From contig NZ_CP006704.1 in assembly GCF_000739375.1 (NCBI RefSeq), forward strand, positions 4,216,001-4,280,000: a DNA stretch of 64,000 nucleotides, read 5' to 3'. The notes under the pieces were generated by a model. The model saw only the letters and a program-made list of their open reading frames with translations, searched no databases and was not told where the DNA came from. The position numbers were made by a program, and so were the translations under genes. Origin of the DNA: Comamonas testosteroni TK102 (GTDB lineage Bacteria; Pseudomonadota; Gammaproteobacteria; Burkholderiales; Burkholderiaceae_C). Shown in pieces: positions 52,350-61,700 of this stretch (positions are counted from its first letter, which is position 1; every line of letters starts with the position of its first letter).

Positions 52350-53054
52350 ATGAAGCGCACATTCAAAATCTACCGCTACGATCCGGACAAAGACGCCAAG
52401 CCCTACATGCAAACCGTGCAAGTGGAGCTGGACGGTCACGAGCGCATGCTGCTGGACGCCCTGGTCAAGCTCAAGGCCATGGATCCCTCCATTGCCTTCC
52501 GTCGCTCCTGCCGTGAAGGCGTGTGCGGCTCCGACGCGATGAACATCAACGGCAAGAACGGCCTGGCCTGCCTGACGAACATGAACACCCTCAAGGGCGA
52601 CATCGTTCTCAAGCCCCTGCCCGGCCTGCCGGTCATCCGCGATCTGATCGTGGACATGACCCAGTTCTTCAAGCAGTACCACTCGATCAAGCCCTACCTG
52701 CAAAGCGATGTCTACGCATCGCCCAGCAAGGAGCGCCTGCAGTCGCCCGAAGAGCGCGAAGAGCTCAACGGCCTGTACGAGTGCATTCTGTGCGCCAGCT
52801 GCTCCACCAGCTGCCCCTCGTTCTGGTGGAACCCCGACAAGTTCGTGGGCCCGGCCGGTCTGCTGCAGGCTTACCGCTTCATCGCGGACAGCCGCGACAC
52901 AGCCACGGGCGAGCGCCTTGACAATCTGGAAGATCCTTACCGTCTCTTCCGCTGCCACACCATCATGAACTGCGTGGACGTGTGCCCCAAGCACCTGAAC
53001 CCCACTGCAGCCATTGGCAAGATCAAGGAGCTGATGGTTCGTCGAACCGTCTGA
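52350..53054 (+). CDS. sdhB: Succinate dehydrogenase iron-sulfur subunit
   Basis: SdhB carries the electrons from FAD to ubiquinone through three Fe-S clusters. The 234-residue protein has the [2Fe-2S] motif SCREGVCGSDAMNINGKNG plus LAC, the ferredoxin-type CILCASCSTSCPSFWW, and CHTIMNCVDVCPKHLNP for the [4Fe-4S] and [3Fe-4S] clusters. Its stop overlaps the start of sdhE as TGATG, so both are translated together. Confidence 0.97.
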   Translation: MKRTFKIYRYDPDKDAKPYMQTVQVELDGHERMLLDALVKLKAMDPSIAFRRSCREGVCGSDAMNINGKNGLACLTNMNTLKGDIVLKPLPGLPVIRDLIVDMTQFFKQYHSIKPYLQSDVYASPSKERLQSPEEREELNGLYECILCASCSTSCPSFWWNPDKFVGPAGLLQAYRFIADSRDTATGERLDNLEDPYRLFRCHTIMNCVDVCPKHLNPTAAIGKIKELMVRRTV

Positions 53055-53347
53055 TGCTGATGACGAATACTCTGCTCGACGAACGTGAGCGCGACCTGCT
53101 GAGGTGGCGCAGCCGCCGTGGTCTGGTTGAGAACGATCTGTTCATCGAGCAGTTCTTCGCCACCTACGGAAGCCAGCTCACGCGGAGACACGCGACTGGC
53201 CTGTCTGCCTTGATGGATCTGGCAGACAACGACCTGATGGATCTTTTCTTGCGTCGCAAGGAACCTGAAGGACAACTCGATACCCAAGAAGTCAGGGAAG
53301 TGCTGGAGATGGTGCGCAAGCGCCAGCCCGGTAACTGTCCCCAGTAG
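53054..53347 (+). CDS. sdhE: SdhE, FAD assembly factor for succinate dehydrogenase
   Basis: SdhE binds SdhA and promotes covalent FAD attachment. The 97-residue protein has the diagnostic RSRRGLVENDLFIEQFF (RGxxE near residue 21) and ends with LRRKEPEGQLDTQEVREVL. The start ATG 53054 overlaps the sdhB stop codon; a second in-frame ATG lies two codons later. gltA follows 30 bases downstream. Confidence 0.93.
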   Translation: MLMTNTLLDERERDLLRWRSRRGLVENDLFIEQFFATYGSQLTRRHATGLSALMDLADNDLMDLFLRRKEPEGQLDTQEVREVLEMVRKRQPGNCPQ

Positions 53348-53377
53348 GCTAGGCAAACTAGAGAAGGAAGTTTGGAA

Positions 53378-54688
53378 ATGAAACTCGCTGACAACAAAGC
53401 AACGCTGTCTTTCAGCAATGGCGCTCCCAGTGTGGAAATGCCGGTGTACCAGGGCAATATCGGCCCGGATGTGATCGACATCCGCAAGCTCTACGCCCAG
53501 ACTGGCATGTTCACGTATGACCCGGGCTTCCTCTCTACCGCTGCCTGCCAATCCGCCATCACCTACATCGATGGCGACAAGGGCGAGCTGCTGTACCGCG
53601 GCTACCCCATCGAACAACTGGCCAAGAACTGCAACTTCCTGGAAACCTGCTACCTGCTGCTGTACGGGGAGCTGCCCAACGAGAAGGAAAAGGCCGACTT
53701 CGAAGAGCTGGTGACCAAGCACACCATGGTCAACGAGCAGATGCAGTTCTTCCTGCGCGGCTTCCGTCGTGATGCTCACCCCATGGCCGTGCTGACCGGT
53801 CTGGTGGGCGGCATGTCGGCCTTCTACCACGACAGCACCGACATCACCAACCCAGAGCACCGCAACATCGCCGCGATCCGTCTGATCGCCAAGATGCCTA
53901 CGCTGGTCGCCATGGCATACAAGTACGGTATGGGCCAGCCCTACATGTACCCCAAGAACGACCTGTCGTATGCCGGCAACTTCATGCGCATGATGTTCGG
54001 CAACCCTTGCGAAGAGTACAAGGTCAACCCCGTGGTTGAGCGCGCTCTGGACCGCATCTTCATCCTGCACGCCGACCACGAGCAGAACGCTTCGACCTCC
54101 ACCGTGCGTCTGTGCGGTTCGTCCGGCACCAACCCCTTCGCGGCCATCTCCGCTGGCGTGGCCTGTCTGTGGGGCCCTGCCCACGGCGGCGCCAACGAAG
54201 CCTGCCTGAACATGCTGGAAGGCATCCAGGCCAACGGCGGCATCGAAAAGGTCGGCGAGTTCATGGAACAGGTCAAGGACAAGACCAGCGGCGTGAAGCT
54301 GATGGGCTTTGGCCACCGCGTCTACAAGAACTACGACCCCCGCGCCAAGCTGATGCAGGAAACCTGCAACGAAATCCTGGCCGAACTGGGTCTGGAAAAC
54401 GATCCCCTGTTCGCCCTGGCCAAGAAGCTGGAAAAGATTGCCCTGGAAGACGACTACTTCGTCCAGCGCAAGCTCTACCCCAACGTGGACTTCTACTCCG
54501 GCATCGTGCAGCGCGCCATCGGCATCCCCGTCAACCTGTTCACCGGCATCTTCGCTCTGGCCCGCACCGTGGGCTGGATCGCTCAGCTCAACGAACAGAT
54601 GGCCGACCCCGAGTACAAGATCGGTCGTCCCCGCCAGCTGTTCACCGGCTCCGTGTCGCGCGACGTCAAGCCTATCGCTCAGCGTTGA
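53378..54688 (+). CDS. gltA: Citrate synthase, type II
   Basis: GltA condenses oxaloacetate and acetyl-CoA to citrate. The 436-residue protein is of the hexameric, NADH-sensitive Gram-negative type. Catalytic residues are visible in [15 protein letters not shown] (His), [16 protein letters not shown] (His) and [19 protein letters not shown] (Asp), and the N-terminal domain starts [13 protein letters not shown]. The ATG at 53378 follows GAAGGAAG; a TTG six bases earlier is in frame. It ends the sdh operon and has a strong terminator. Confidence 0.97.
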   Translation: MKLADNKATLSFSNGAPSVEMPVYQGNIGPDVIDIRKLYAQTGMFTYDPGFLSTAACQSAITYIDGDKGELLYRGYPIEQLAKNCNFLETCYLLLYGELPNEKEKADFEELVTKHTMVNEQMQFFLRGFRRDAHPMAVLTGLVGGMSAFYHDSTDITNPEHRNIAAIRLIAKMPTLVAMAYKYGMGQPYMYPKNDLSYAGNFMRMMFGNPCEEYKVNPVVERALDRIFILHADHEQNASTSTVRLCGSSGTNPFAAISAGVACLWGPAHGGANEACLNMLEGIQANGGIEKVGEFMEQVKDKTSGVKLMGFGHRVYKNYDPRAKLMQETCNEILAELGLENDPLFALAKKLEKIALEDDYFVQRKLYPNVDFYSGIVQRAIGIPVNLFTGIFALARTVGWIAQLNEQMADPEYKIGRPRQLFTGSVSRDVKPIAQR

Positions 54689-54728
54689 TCGGCACGCCCA
54701 GGCCCGGATTTCCGGGTCTCAGGGTGGC

Positions 54729-54766
54729 AAAAAGCCCGCAGACTGCAAAGTCCGCGGGCTTTTTCA
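54729..54766 (+). terminator. Rho-independent terminator after gltA
   Basis: AAAAAGCCCGC (54729-54739) pairs with GCGGGCTTTTT (54754-54764), and the inner GACT/AGTC extends the stem around a GCAA loop. The long T run and closing operon position make it strong. It may act in both directions. Confidence 0.9.
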
Positions 54767-54801
54767 CGTGAGCTTGCAATCTCGGTATTTGAAAAAAAAG
54801 C

Positions 54802-54881
54802 ATAGCTGCTTGCGCATTACCCATATCGATTTCAGATTGAAATCACCATGAAATCCTTTGTTGACATGCGCTATCAGCTAT
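54802..54881. repeat. 80-bp intergenic hairpin repeat, copy 4
   Basis: The left arm ATAGCTGCTTGCGCAT and right arm ATGCGCTATCAGCTAT pair at 14 of 16 positions, with an internal GATTTC/GAAATC dyad. It is the best-conserved copy and, like copies 1 and 3, measures exactly 80 bp. It lies between the gltA terminator and the next gene. Confidence 0.75.
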
Positions 54882-54952
54882 AAAAATTCATTAATCAATC
54901 CGAGTCAGAAATTCCGAGCAGACCCGGAATCGGCTCTTCTATACTGCTCTTC

Positions 54953-55357
54953 ATGCATGCAAAACGACAACGCAATCTGGAACTGGCCCACGCCGTGCTG
55001 GACTGGAACCAGCGCCACCTGAACCGCCACACCACGCTGAGCCGCGAGCAGGTCGCCGAGTGCTTTGCCGAGCAATTCGTGGTCGAGCCCAACGGCCGCC
55101 ACTATGCGGCCGACCTCGAGAGCTATCGCGAGTTTCTCGAAGGCATGAAGCAGGACATGCAAGGCATTCGCTACGCCATCCAGCACGCCACAGCCGACGA
55201 GGACTCGGTGGTCTTTTCCATGGATGTCTGCATCACCAAGACCGATGACAGCACCCAGCACTTTGTCGCCATGCTGCTCATGCGCTTTGACGAACACGAA
55301 AAAGTCAGCCTGTGGCGCGAGGTCTATCTGCCCCGCCCCCAAGCCGGCGCGCAATAG
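54953..55357 (+). CDS. NTF2-like/SnoaL-fold protein of unknown function
   Basis: The 134-residue protein is a soluble single domain. Its layout, an N-terminal helix (LELAHAVLDWNQRHLNR), FAEQFVVEPNGRHYAADLES, then strands DSVVFSMDVCIT and TQHFVAMLLMRFDEHEKVSL ending WREVYLP, fits the NTF2-like cone fold of small enzymes and binding proteins. No catalytic motif is identifiable. It lies alone between the repeat and the convergent quinone oxidoreductase, 31 bases away. Confidence 0.65.
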   Translation: MHAKRQRNLELAHAVLDWNQRHLNRHTTLSREQVAECFAEQFVVEPNGRHYAADLESYREFLEGMKQDMQGIRYAIQHATADEDSVVFSMDVCITKTDDSTQHFVAMLLMRFDEHEKVSLWREVYLPRPQAGAQ

Positions 55358-55388
55358 GACCTCTACCTCTAGCGCAGGCAGCCCCCCG

Positions 55389-56384
55389 TCAGGGCACAAG
55401 CAAGATGGGCTGCTGGGCGCCATGCGCCTCCAGTTGCCGGTGGGCCTGCGCGGCATCGGCCAGCGCAAACTCCTGCGGCTCGCCCATGCGGAAATGCTTT
55501 TTGCGCAGCGCCTCGAACAGGCGCGCGGCCATGGCATCGCGCTCTCTGGGCTTTTTGACGAAGTGAAACACCATGGGCCGGCACACGCTGTTCGACTTGG
55601 CGGCCAGACGCGCAATCTCCAGCGGCGGCACCGGGCCGGAAGACTGTCCGTACATCACCAGCTGGCCGCCGATGCCCAGACTGGCCAGCGAACCATCAAA
55701 GCTGTCCCTGCCCACGCCGTCATAGGCCACATCCACGCCTTCGCCGCCGGTCAGCTGCTGCACTCGCGCGGCCACATCCTGGGCGCCCGCACCGCGATAG
55801 CGGATCACCTCCACACAACCGGCCTGATCGGCTTTCCTGGCCGTGGCATCGCTGCCTGCCGTGCCGATCACCATGGCTCCCAGCTGCGTGGCCCACTGGC
55901 TCAGAATCTGCCCCATGCCGCCACCGGCGGCCTGGACCAGAATCCGCGATCCCTGGCCTACCCGGGCCACCCGGTGCAGCAGCACATCGGCCGTCAGCCC
56001 ACGCAGCAGGCTGGATGCGACCAGCGCGTCGCTGAGGTCATCGGGCACGGCAATCAGCTCGTCGCCCGCAATCACGCGCTCGGCAGCGTAGATGGAATAG
56101 GCGGCAGAGACATAGCAGACCCGGTCGCCGGGCCTGAAGCGAGTCACGCCCTCCCCCACTTCGGCCACCACCCCCACGGCTTCGATACCGGGCGTGCCTG
56201 GCAGCGCCAGCGTCTTGTACAGCCCGGAGCGCACATAGATATCGTGAAAGTTCACGCCAATGCGCGTGTGCCGCACGCGCACCTGTCCAGCCGTCAGCGG
56301 CGGCGAAGCGACCGAGGCGATCTGCAGGACCTCGGGGCCTCCGTATTCCGTCATGACAATGGCTTGATGCGTGATCTGACTCAT
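55389..56384 (-). CDS. Quinone oxidoreductase (zeta-crystallin/Qor type)
   Basis: The 331-residue NADPH-dependent MDR protein lacks the zinc ligands of alcohol dehydrogenase and matches Qor: VRHTRIGVNFHDIYVRSGLY, PGTPGIEAVGVVAEVGEGVT, the dinucleotide segment ILVQAAGGGMGQILSQWATQ (AxxGGxG), AYDGVGRDSFDGSLASLG and LVMYGQSSGPVPPLEI. AAGGAG precedes ATG 56384. It is divergent from the RhlE-type helicase gene about 124 bases away. Expected activity is one-electron quinone or enone reduction. Confidence 0.9.
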   Translation of the reverse strand: MSQITHQAIVMTEYGGPEVLQIASVASPPLTAGQVRVRHTRIGVNFHDIYVRSGLYKTLALPGTPGIEAVGVVAEVGEGVTRFRPGDRVCYVSAAYSIYAAERVIAGDELIAVPDDLSDALVASSLLRGLTADVLLHRVARVGQGSRILVQAAGGGMGQILSQWATQLGAMVIGTAGSDATARKADQAGCVEVIRYRGAGAQDVAARVQQLTGGEGVDVAYDGVGRDSFDGSLASLGIGGQLVMYGQSSGPVPPLEIARLAAKSNSVCRPMVFHFVKKPRERDAMAARLFEALRKKHFRMGEPQEFALADAAQAHRQLEAHGAQQPILLVP

Positions 56385-56508
56385 GGCTGGTGCTCCTTGC
56401 GGGTTGTAATCCTGCGAATGTAGCCTGCGCCGCGCTTGTCCCTGCGCCTCGCTGCGACGCGGCAATTCCCGCACAATGCGCCTCCTGCACACCGCTATTG
56501 ATTCTTCT

Positions 56509-57798
56509 ATGTCTTTTGCCCCCCTAGGCCTGCGCGCCGAGCTTCTGGATGCCACACTCGATCTGGGTCTGCGCGACGCGACGCCGATTCAGACCGAGGC
56601 CATCCCCGCCGTGCTGGCCGGGCGCGATCTCTGGGCCTGCGCGCCCACAGGCTCGGGCAAGACCATGGCCTACCTGTTGCCTCTGCTGCAGGCCTGGCTG
56701 GCGCAAAAGCGCGGCCAGACCGGCTTTGTACGACCGCTGGCCACCCTGATTCTGGTGCCCACGCGCGAGCTGGCCCTGCAGGTTCACGAAAGCCTGAGCG
56801 ACATCACGCGCCAGTTGCGCGAGCAGCCACGCAGCCGCGTGGTCTATGGCGGTGTCTCCATCAACCCGCAGATGATGCAGTTGCGCGGCAGCGCCGACTT
56901 TCTGGTCGCCACGCCGGGCCGCCTGCTGGATCTGGTGGAGAACAACGCCGTGCGCCTGAATACCGTGCAGCATCTGGTGCTGGACGAAGCCGACCGCCTG
57001 CTGGACCAGGGCTTTGCCGAAGAACTCAACCGCGTGCTGGCCCTGCTGCCCGCGAAGCGCCAGACCCTGCTGTTCTCGGCCACCTTCCCGCAGAACGTGG
57101 AAGCGCTGGCGGCCCGTCTGCTGCACGACCCCGTTCGCGTGCAGGTCGATGCCGACCAGGCCGCCGAGCATTCGGCCAGCCCAGAGAACATCAGCCAGCG
57201 CGCCATTGCCGTGGACAGCAACCGCCGCACCCAGCTGCTGCGCCAGCTCGTCAAGCAAGGCGAGAACCAACCCGAATGGGAGCGAGCCCTGGTCTTTGTC
57301 GCCAAGCGCCACACCGCCGAAATGCTGGCCGACAAGCTCTACAAGGCGGGCATCTACGCCACCACCTTCCACGGCGATATGAGCCAGGGTGCGCGCAAGG
57401 AGGTGCTCGATCAGTTCAAGGCCAAGCGCTGGCAGCTGCTCATCACCACCGATCTGGCCGCGCGCGGCATCGACATCGCACAGCTGCCCACGGTCATCAA
57501 CTACGACCTGCCTCGCTCGCCCGCCGACTATATTCATAGAATTGGCCGCACGGGTCGCGCAGGACATGCGGGTTGCGCCATCACGTTTGTAAGCCCCGCC
57601 GACACCGTCCACTGGCAACTGATCTGCAAGCGCAATCAGCTGGAGATCGCCCTGGAGCAACTGCAGGGTTTTGAGCCCACCGAAGCCCTGCCGCCGCCAC
57701 CGGTTGCGCAGGATGGCAATGGCGGCATCAAGGGTCGCAGACCCAGCAAGAAGGACAAGCTGCGCGCCGCAGCCGCAAAGCAGCAGCCTGCAGACTAA
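56509..57798 (+). CDS. DEAD-box ATP-dependent RNA helicase, RhlE type
   Basis: The 429-residue helicase has all the core motifs: Q motif ATPIQTEAIPAV, Walker A CAPTGSGKT (about 45-53), PTRELA, GG, TPGRLLDL, DEAD (about 165-168 in VLDEADRLLDQ), SAT in LFSATFPQNV, and in the second RecA domain VFVAKRHTAEMLADKL, TTDLAARGID and HRIGRTGRAG. The C-terminal tail is short and basic (KGRRPSKKDKLR), so it resembles RhlE rather than DbpA or CsdA. ATG 56509 follows a possible weak signal; the in-frame ATG at 56476 is less likely. The terminator after it is strong. Confidence 0.92.
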   Translation: MSFAPLGLRAELLDATLDLGLRDATPIQTEAIPAVLAGRDLWACAPTGSGKTMAYLLPLLQAWLAQKRGQTGFVRPLATLILVPTRELALQVHESLSDITRQLREQPRSRVVYGGVSINPQMMQLRGSADFLVATPGRLLDLVENNAVRLNTVQHLVLDEADRLLDQGFAEELNRVLALLPAKRQTLLFSATFPQNVEALAARLLHDPVRVQVDADQAAEHSASPENISQRAIAVDSNRRTQLLRQLVKQGENQPEWERALVFVAKRHTAEMLADKLYKAGIYATTFHGDMSQGARKEVLDQFKAKRWQLLITTDLAARGIDIAQLPTVINYDLPRSPADYIHRIGRTGRAGHAGCAITFVSPADTVHWQLICKRNQLEIALEQLQGFEPTEALPPPPVAQDGNGGIKGRRPSKKDKLRAAAAKQQPAD

Positions 57799-57839
57799 GC
57801 TCCGCCAACGAGGCCAGGATTGCCTCGCCTCAGCGCATC

Positions 57840-57865
57840 AAAAGGCCGCCCATGCGGCCTTTTTT
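57840..57865 (+). terminator. Rho-independent terminator after the RNA helicase
   Basis: A perfect 10-bp stem (AAAAGGCCGC / GCGGCCTTTT) with a CCAT loop and a T run. Confidence 0.9.
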
Positions 57866-57868
57866 GCG

Positions 57869-58160
57869 CCTGACGGAGAGCGCCTTCAACCAGGCCGGAC
57901 GCAGCCGCGCCCCCTCCTTCCGCTTTTTCGACAGAGAAAACTCCAATTTTATATAAATCAAATTGGAATCTATTAACCAATAGATAAGAACTATTCCTAC
58001 ACCAGCCAAATTGATAGTCAGAGACATTGAGAAACATGGCTTACATGAATTTTTTAAATAGAAATCGGTAAGCCAGGTCCCTTGGCAACACGGTGAACGC
58101 CAGCCAAGGATGTCACTGACCTGTCTGCATGCGCCTGAGAAGCGACGCGGGGGAACGGCA
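57869..58160. other. AT-rich non-coding pocket with dyads
   Basis: Against a GC-rich background, 57930-58070 is clearly AT-rich. It contains a perfect 8-bp inverted repeat (TCCAATTT at 57942-57949, AAATTGGA at 57960-57967) around a 10-base AT spacer, and AATCTATTAACCAATAGAT just after. No open frame is convincing. It probably holds the promoter of the small exported protein at 58161 and may mark a junction of acquired DNA. Confidence 0.5.
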
Positions 58161-58700
58161 ATGAAATCGTTAAAAGCACTGGCAGGACTGACCATCGTCA
58201 TTACCTGTTCCGCAGCCCTGGCCGACGAATCCAACCCGACTGCCGAGGCCAATCCGCCTGCCGAAGCCACTCAGCCCGTCGAGGTCAATCAACCTGTCCA
58301 GGCCAGCCAGTCTTCGGGGGCCTGGCATATCAATCTGCACACCGTCAGCCACCACTTCAGCGAACGCAAACATGGCAAGACATGGAACGAGGAAAACCTG
58401 GGCCTCGGTATCAGACGCGAGTTCTCCAGCGATTTTTCCGTGCAGGCCGGCTTCTATCGCAACAGCATCGACCGCTGGAGCACCTACGCCATAGGCGAAT
58501 ACACGCCACTGGCCTTTGGAAATTTCCACTCCGGTGTGTATGCCGGCTTGCGCACCAACTACTCTCGCCCCGTCATGGCGGCCGCAGGGGCCCTGGTGCG
58601 CTGGCAGGGGGAGCGCTATAGCGTCACCGTGCGCGCTGCACCCAAGATCTGCGGCCAGTGCTCGGCATTCATTGCGCTGGAGTTTGGCTGGAAACTGTGA
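58161..58700 (+). CDS. Small exported protein, possible outer-membrane barrel
   Basis: The 179-residue product has a signal peptide (MKSLKALAGLTIVITCSAAL, then ADE), a degenerate Pro/Ala/Glu repeat (NPTAEANPPAEATQPVEVNQ), and a C-terminal half of alternating hydrophobic and polar residues with many aromatics (NLHTVSHHFSERKHGKTW, EENLGLGIRREFSSDFSVQA, STYAIGEYTPLAFGNFHSG, ALEFGWKL). The pattern and terminal aromatic-containing strand suggest a small beta-barrel. GGGGAACGGCA precedes the ATG at 58161. No family recognised. It lies 94 bases before the large helicase-nuclease gene, same strand. Confidence 0.65.
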   Translation: MKSLKALAGLTIVITCSAALADESNPTAEANPPAEATQPVEVNQPVQASQSSGAWHINLHTVSHHFSERKHGKTWNEENLGLGIRREFSSDFSVQAGFYRNSIDRWSTYAIGEYTPLAFGNFHSGVYAGLRTNYSRPVMAAAGALVRWQGERYSVTVRAAPKICGQCSAFIALEFGWKL

Positions 58701-58794
58701 TCCCTGTGTAAAACGGCACGGATTCGCAGTTTCTGCAGGGTCAATCAGCATCATCAGCGCTAAAGTGCCAGCTCACTGTGCTTTTTGATGCCCC

Positions 58795-61700
58795 ATGCAC
58801 GCAGAATCGAATTCAGCCCCCATCGCCCGCCAACTCGAAAAAAGCCGCCAGGCACTGCTGGACCTGTCCACGCGCAACCGGCTGCTGAGCCTGCCTCAGG
58901 CCGCCACGGCACGCGTGCTGCATTTCGCGGATGAGCGCACGGACGAGGTCTATCGCCTGCTGGCGGGCGAAAGCAAGTCCATGAGCTTTGCGCCGGCCAG
59001 GGCCGAGGAGGAGCAAGTAGCCGCCGACCCGGCCGAGGAACAAGAGACACCGGCCACCCCCGCCCTGCCCCAGCCCGAGGAAGGCGTCGATGAGCAGCTC
59101 GATGCGCGCGGTGTGGCCCAGCGCCATCGTGACCTGAAGCTGCAGACGCGCTTGTCCAGCGAGAAGCTGCAGCGCCGCCTGCTGGACATGTATTCCGATG
59201 CCCGCACCTTCATCGAGGAACAGGGCGTCAACATCCTGTTTCTGGCCCTGGGTCAGCTGCAATGGTTTGACCGCAATGCGCCCGACAAGCCCCGTTTTGC
59301 GCCGCTGATTCTGCTGCCCGTGGCACTGGAGCGCAAAAGCGCAGCCGAGCGCTTCACCCTGTCATGGCTACAGGAGGATGCGGCGGAGAACCTGTCGCTG
59401 GCGGCCAAGCTCAAGGCCGACTTCGGCCTCGAGCTGCCAGAATTCAATGCCGGCGACGACTTCGACCCCGGCGCCTATCTGGCCGCTGTCGCCACCATGG
59501 CTGCCGCCCAGCCCGGCTGGCAGGTGCTGCCCGATGCCATGACGCTGGGCTTCTTCAGCTTTGCCAAATTCCTGATGTACCGCGATCTGGATGCTGCGAC
59601 CTGGCCGCCGCAAAAGCGGCTCGACCGCCAGGCACTGATTGCCGCCACGCTGCAGGACGGCTTCGAAGCCCGCGAACATCTGTTCCCCGAGGACGCCGAT
59701 GTCGACCAGTTGATCCCCGTGGACAGCCAGCGCCATGTGGTCGATGCGGACAGCTCCCAGTCACTGGCCATAGAAGCCGTGCGCCGAGGCGAGAACCTCG
59801 TCATCCAGGGCCCGCCAGGCACGGGCAAGTCCCAGACCATCACGAACGTGATTGCGGCGGCGATTGCCGATGGCAAGAAAGTGCTGTTCATCTCCGAGAA
59901 GATGGCCGCCCTGGAGGTGGTGAACCGGCGCCTGAAATCCGTAGGCCTGGGGCCCGCCTGCCTGGAACTGCACAGTCACCACACCCACAAGCGCAAGGTG
60001 CTGGAAGAGCTCAAGGCAACGCGCGATCTGGGCAAGCCGCGTGTGGAGCACCGCGAGCAGATCATCCACGAGCTGAGCAACGTGCAGCAGCAGCTCAACG
60101 CGCACAGCCGGACCATGCATCAGGCGCTGGCGCCCTGCGCACTCACGCCCTACCAGATCCTGGGCCAGCTGGCACGGCTGGATGCGGTGCAGATCGCGCA
60201 TCTGCCCGATCTGCTGCAGGACGCACAGCACTGGTCGCCCGAGGACTTTCGTTCACGCCAGCAGATTGGCGAAGCGCTGCGCCAGGCGGTGTCCAAGGTA
60301 AGCCCGGTGACCGGGCACGCATGGCGCGGCGTTTGCCACCCGGCACTGCTCAAGCTCGACGCACAACGTTTCGCCCAGCAACTGCCGACGCTGCAAGCAA
60401 TGCTGGCCCGGTTGCAGCAGGATAGTGCGCTGCTGGCGCAATCCCTGAGCACGCCGGCGGCACAGACCCTGCAGACTCTGCATGGGCAGATCACGCTGGC
60501 GCAGCAGCTCGCCAGTGCCCCGGCCATAGACCGGCAGGCCGTCGCCAGCAGCATCTGGGATCAGGGCCTGGGCCCGCTGCACAAGCTGGTCGAATGCGGC
60601 AGCCAGTTCAGCCGGCAGGCACAGAGCCTGCGCGGCAGCTTTGCAGAATCCGCCTGGACGGCGGACTGGAGCGCCCCACGCCAGAGCATCGCCGCACATG
60701 GCGACTCGCTGTTTCGCATTTTCAACAGCGGCTACCGCGCAGCCATGGCCAGCCTCAAGGGCCAGCTGAAAACGACATTGCCGAGCTCACGGGCAGAGCG
60801 CGTGAACCTGCTCGACAGCCTGATCGAAGCCCAGCAACTGCGCCAGAGCCTGGGCCAGCAGCAGACCCTGGGGGCAGATGCCTTTGGCAGCCTGTGGCTG
60901 GGCGAGCAAAGCGACTGGGCGCAATTGCAGGCCGTGCTGGGCTGGATGGCCGGCCCCGACGGGCAGGGCCGCAGCGCTGCCTTTCGCCAGCTCTATGCCC
61001 GGCTGTCATCACCCGCACATTGCGCGAAGCTGGCCGCCAAGGCCGATGCATCGCGGCAGGCATTCGAGGATGCTGCGCAAAGCGTGCTGAGCGGCTACCA
61101 GCTCGATACGCAGGAGGCTTTTGACGCCGCCGACCTGGCCCGCATCCCGCTGACGGATTTCGGCGAGCGACTTGGGCAATGGCTCGCCGAGCCGGACGCC
61201 TTGCTGGACTGGACCTCATACCACGCCACCCGGGAGCAGGCGCGCACAGCCGGCATGGCCGCCCTGGTGCAGCAGCTCGAGAATGCATCCATTGCACAAG
61301 ATGCCCTGCCCGCCAGCCTGGAGCGAGCCTACTACGAGTCTCTGCTGCGTCAGGCCACCCAGGTTCACCCCGAGCTGGTCGCCTTCAACGGCGATCAGCA
61401 CAGCCAGAAGGTGCGACAGTTCCGGGCGCTGGACCTCGAGCGCATCGAACTCGCTCGCGCCCAGTCGGCACTCTCGCATTACGAGCAGGTGCCCCGCAGC
61501 GCATCCGGCATGGGCCCACTTGGCGTGCTCAATGGCGAGATTGCGCGCAAGCGCGGCCATATGCCGCTGCGCAAGCTGTTCAAGCTCGCGGGCGAGGCCG
61601 TCCAGGCCATCAAGCCCGTGTTCATGATGAGCCCGCTTTCCGTGGCCCAGTTTCTGGAGCCTGGTGCGGTCGAGTTCGACCTGCTGGTGATTGACGAGGC

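Noticed and set aside
50511..52994. An 827-codon open frame antisense to sdhA and sdhB.
   Set aside because: Same shadow effect; it spans two real genes and their spacer and encodes no recognisable domain.
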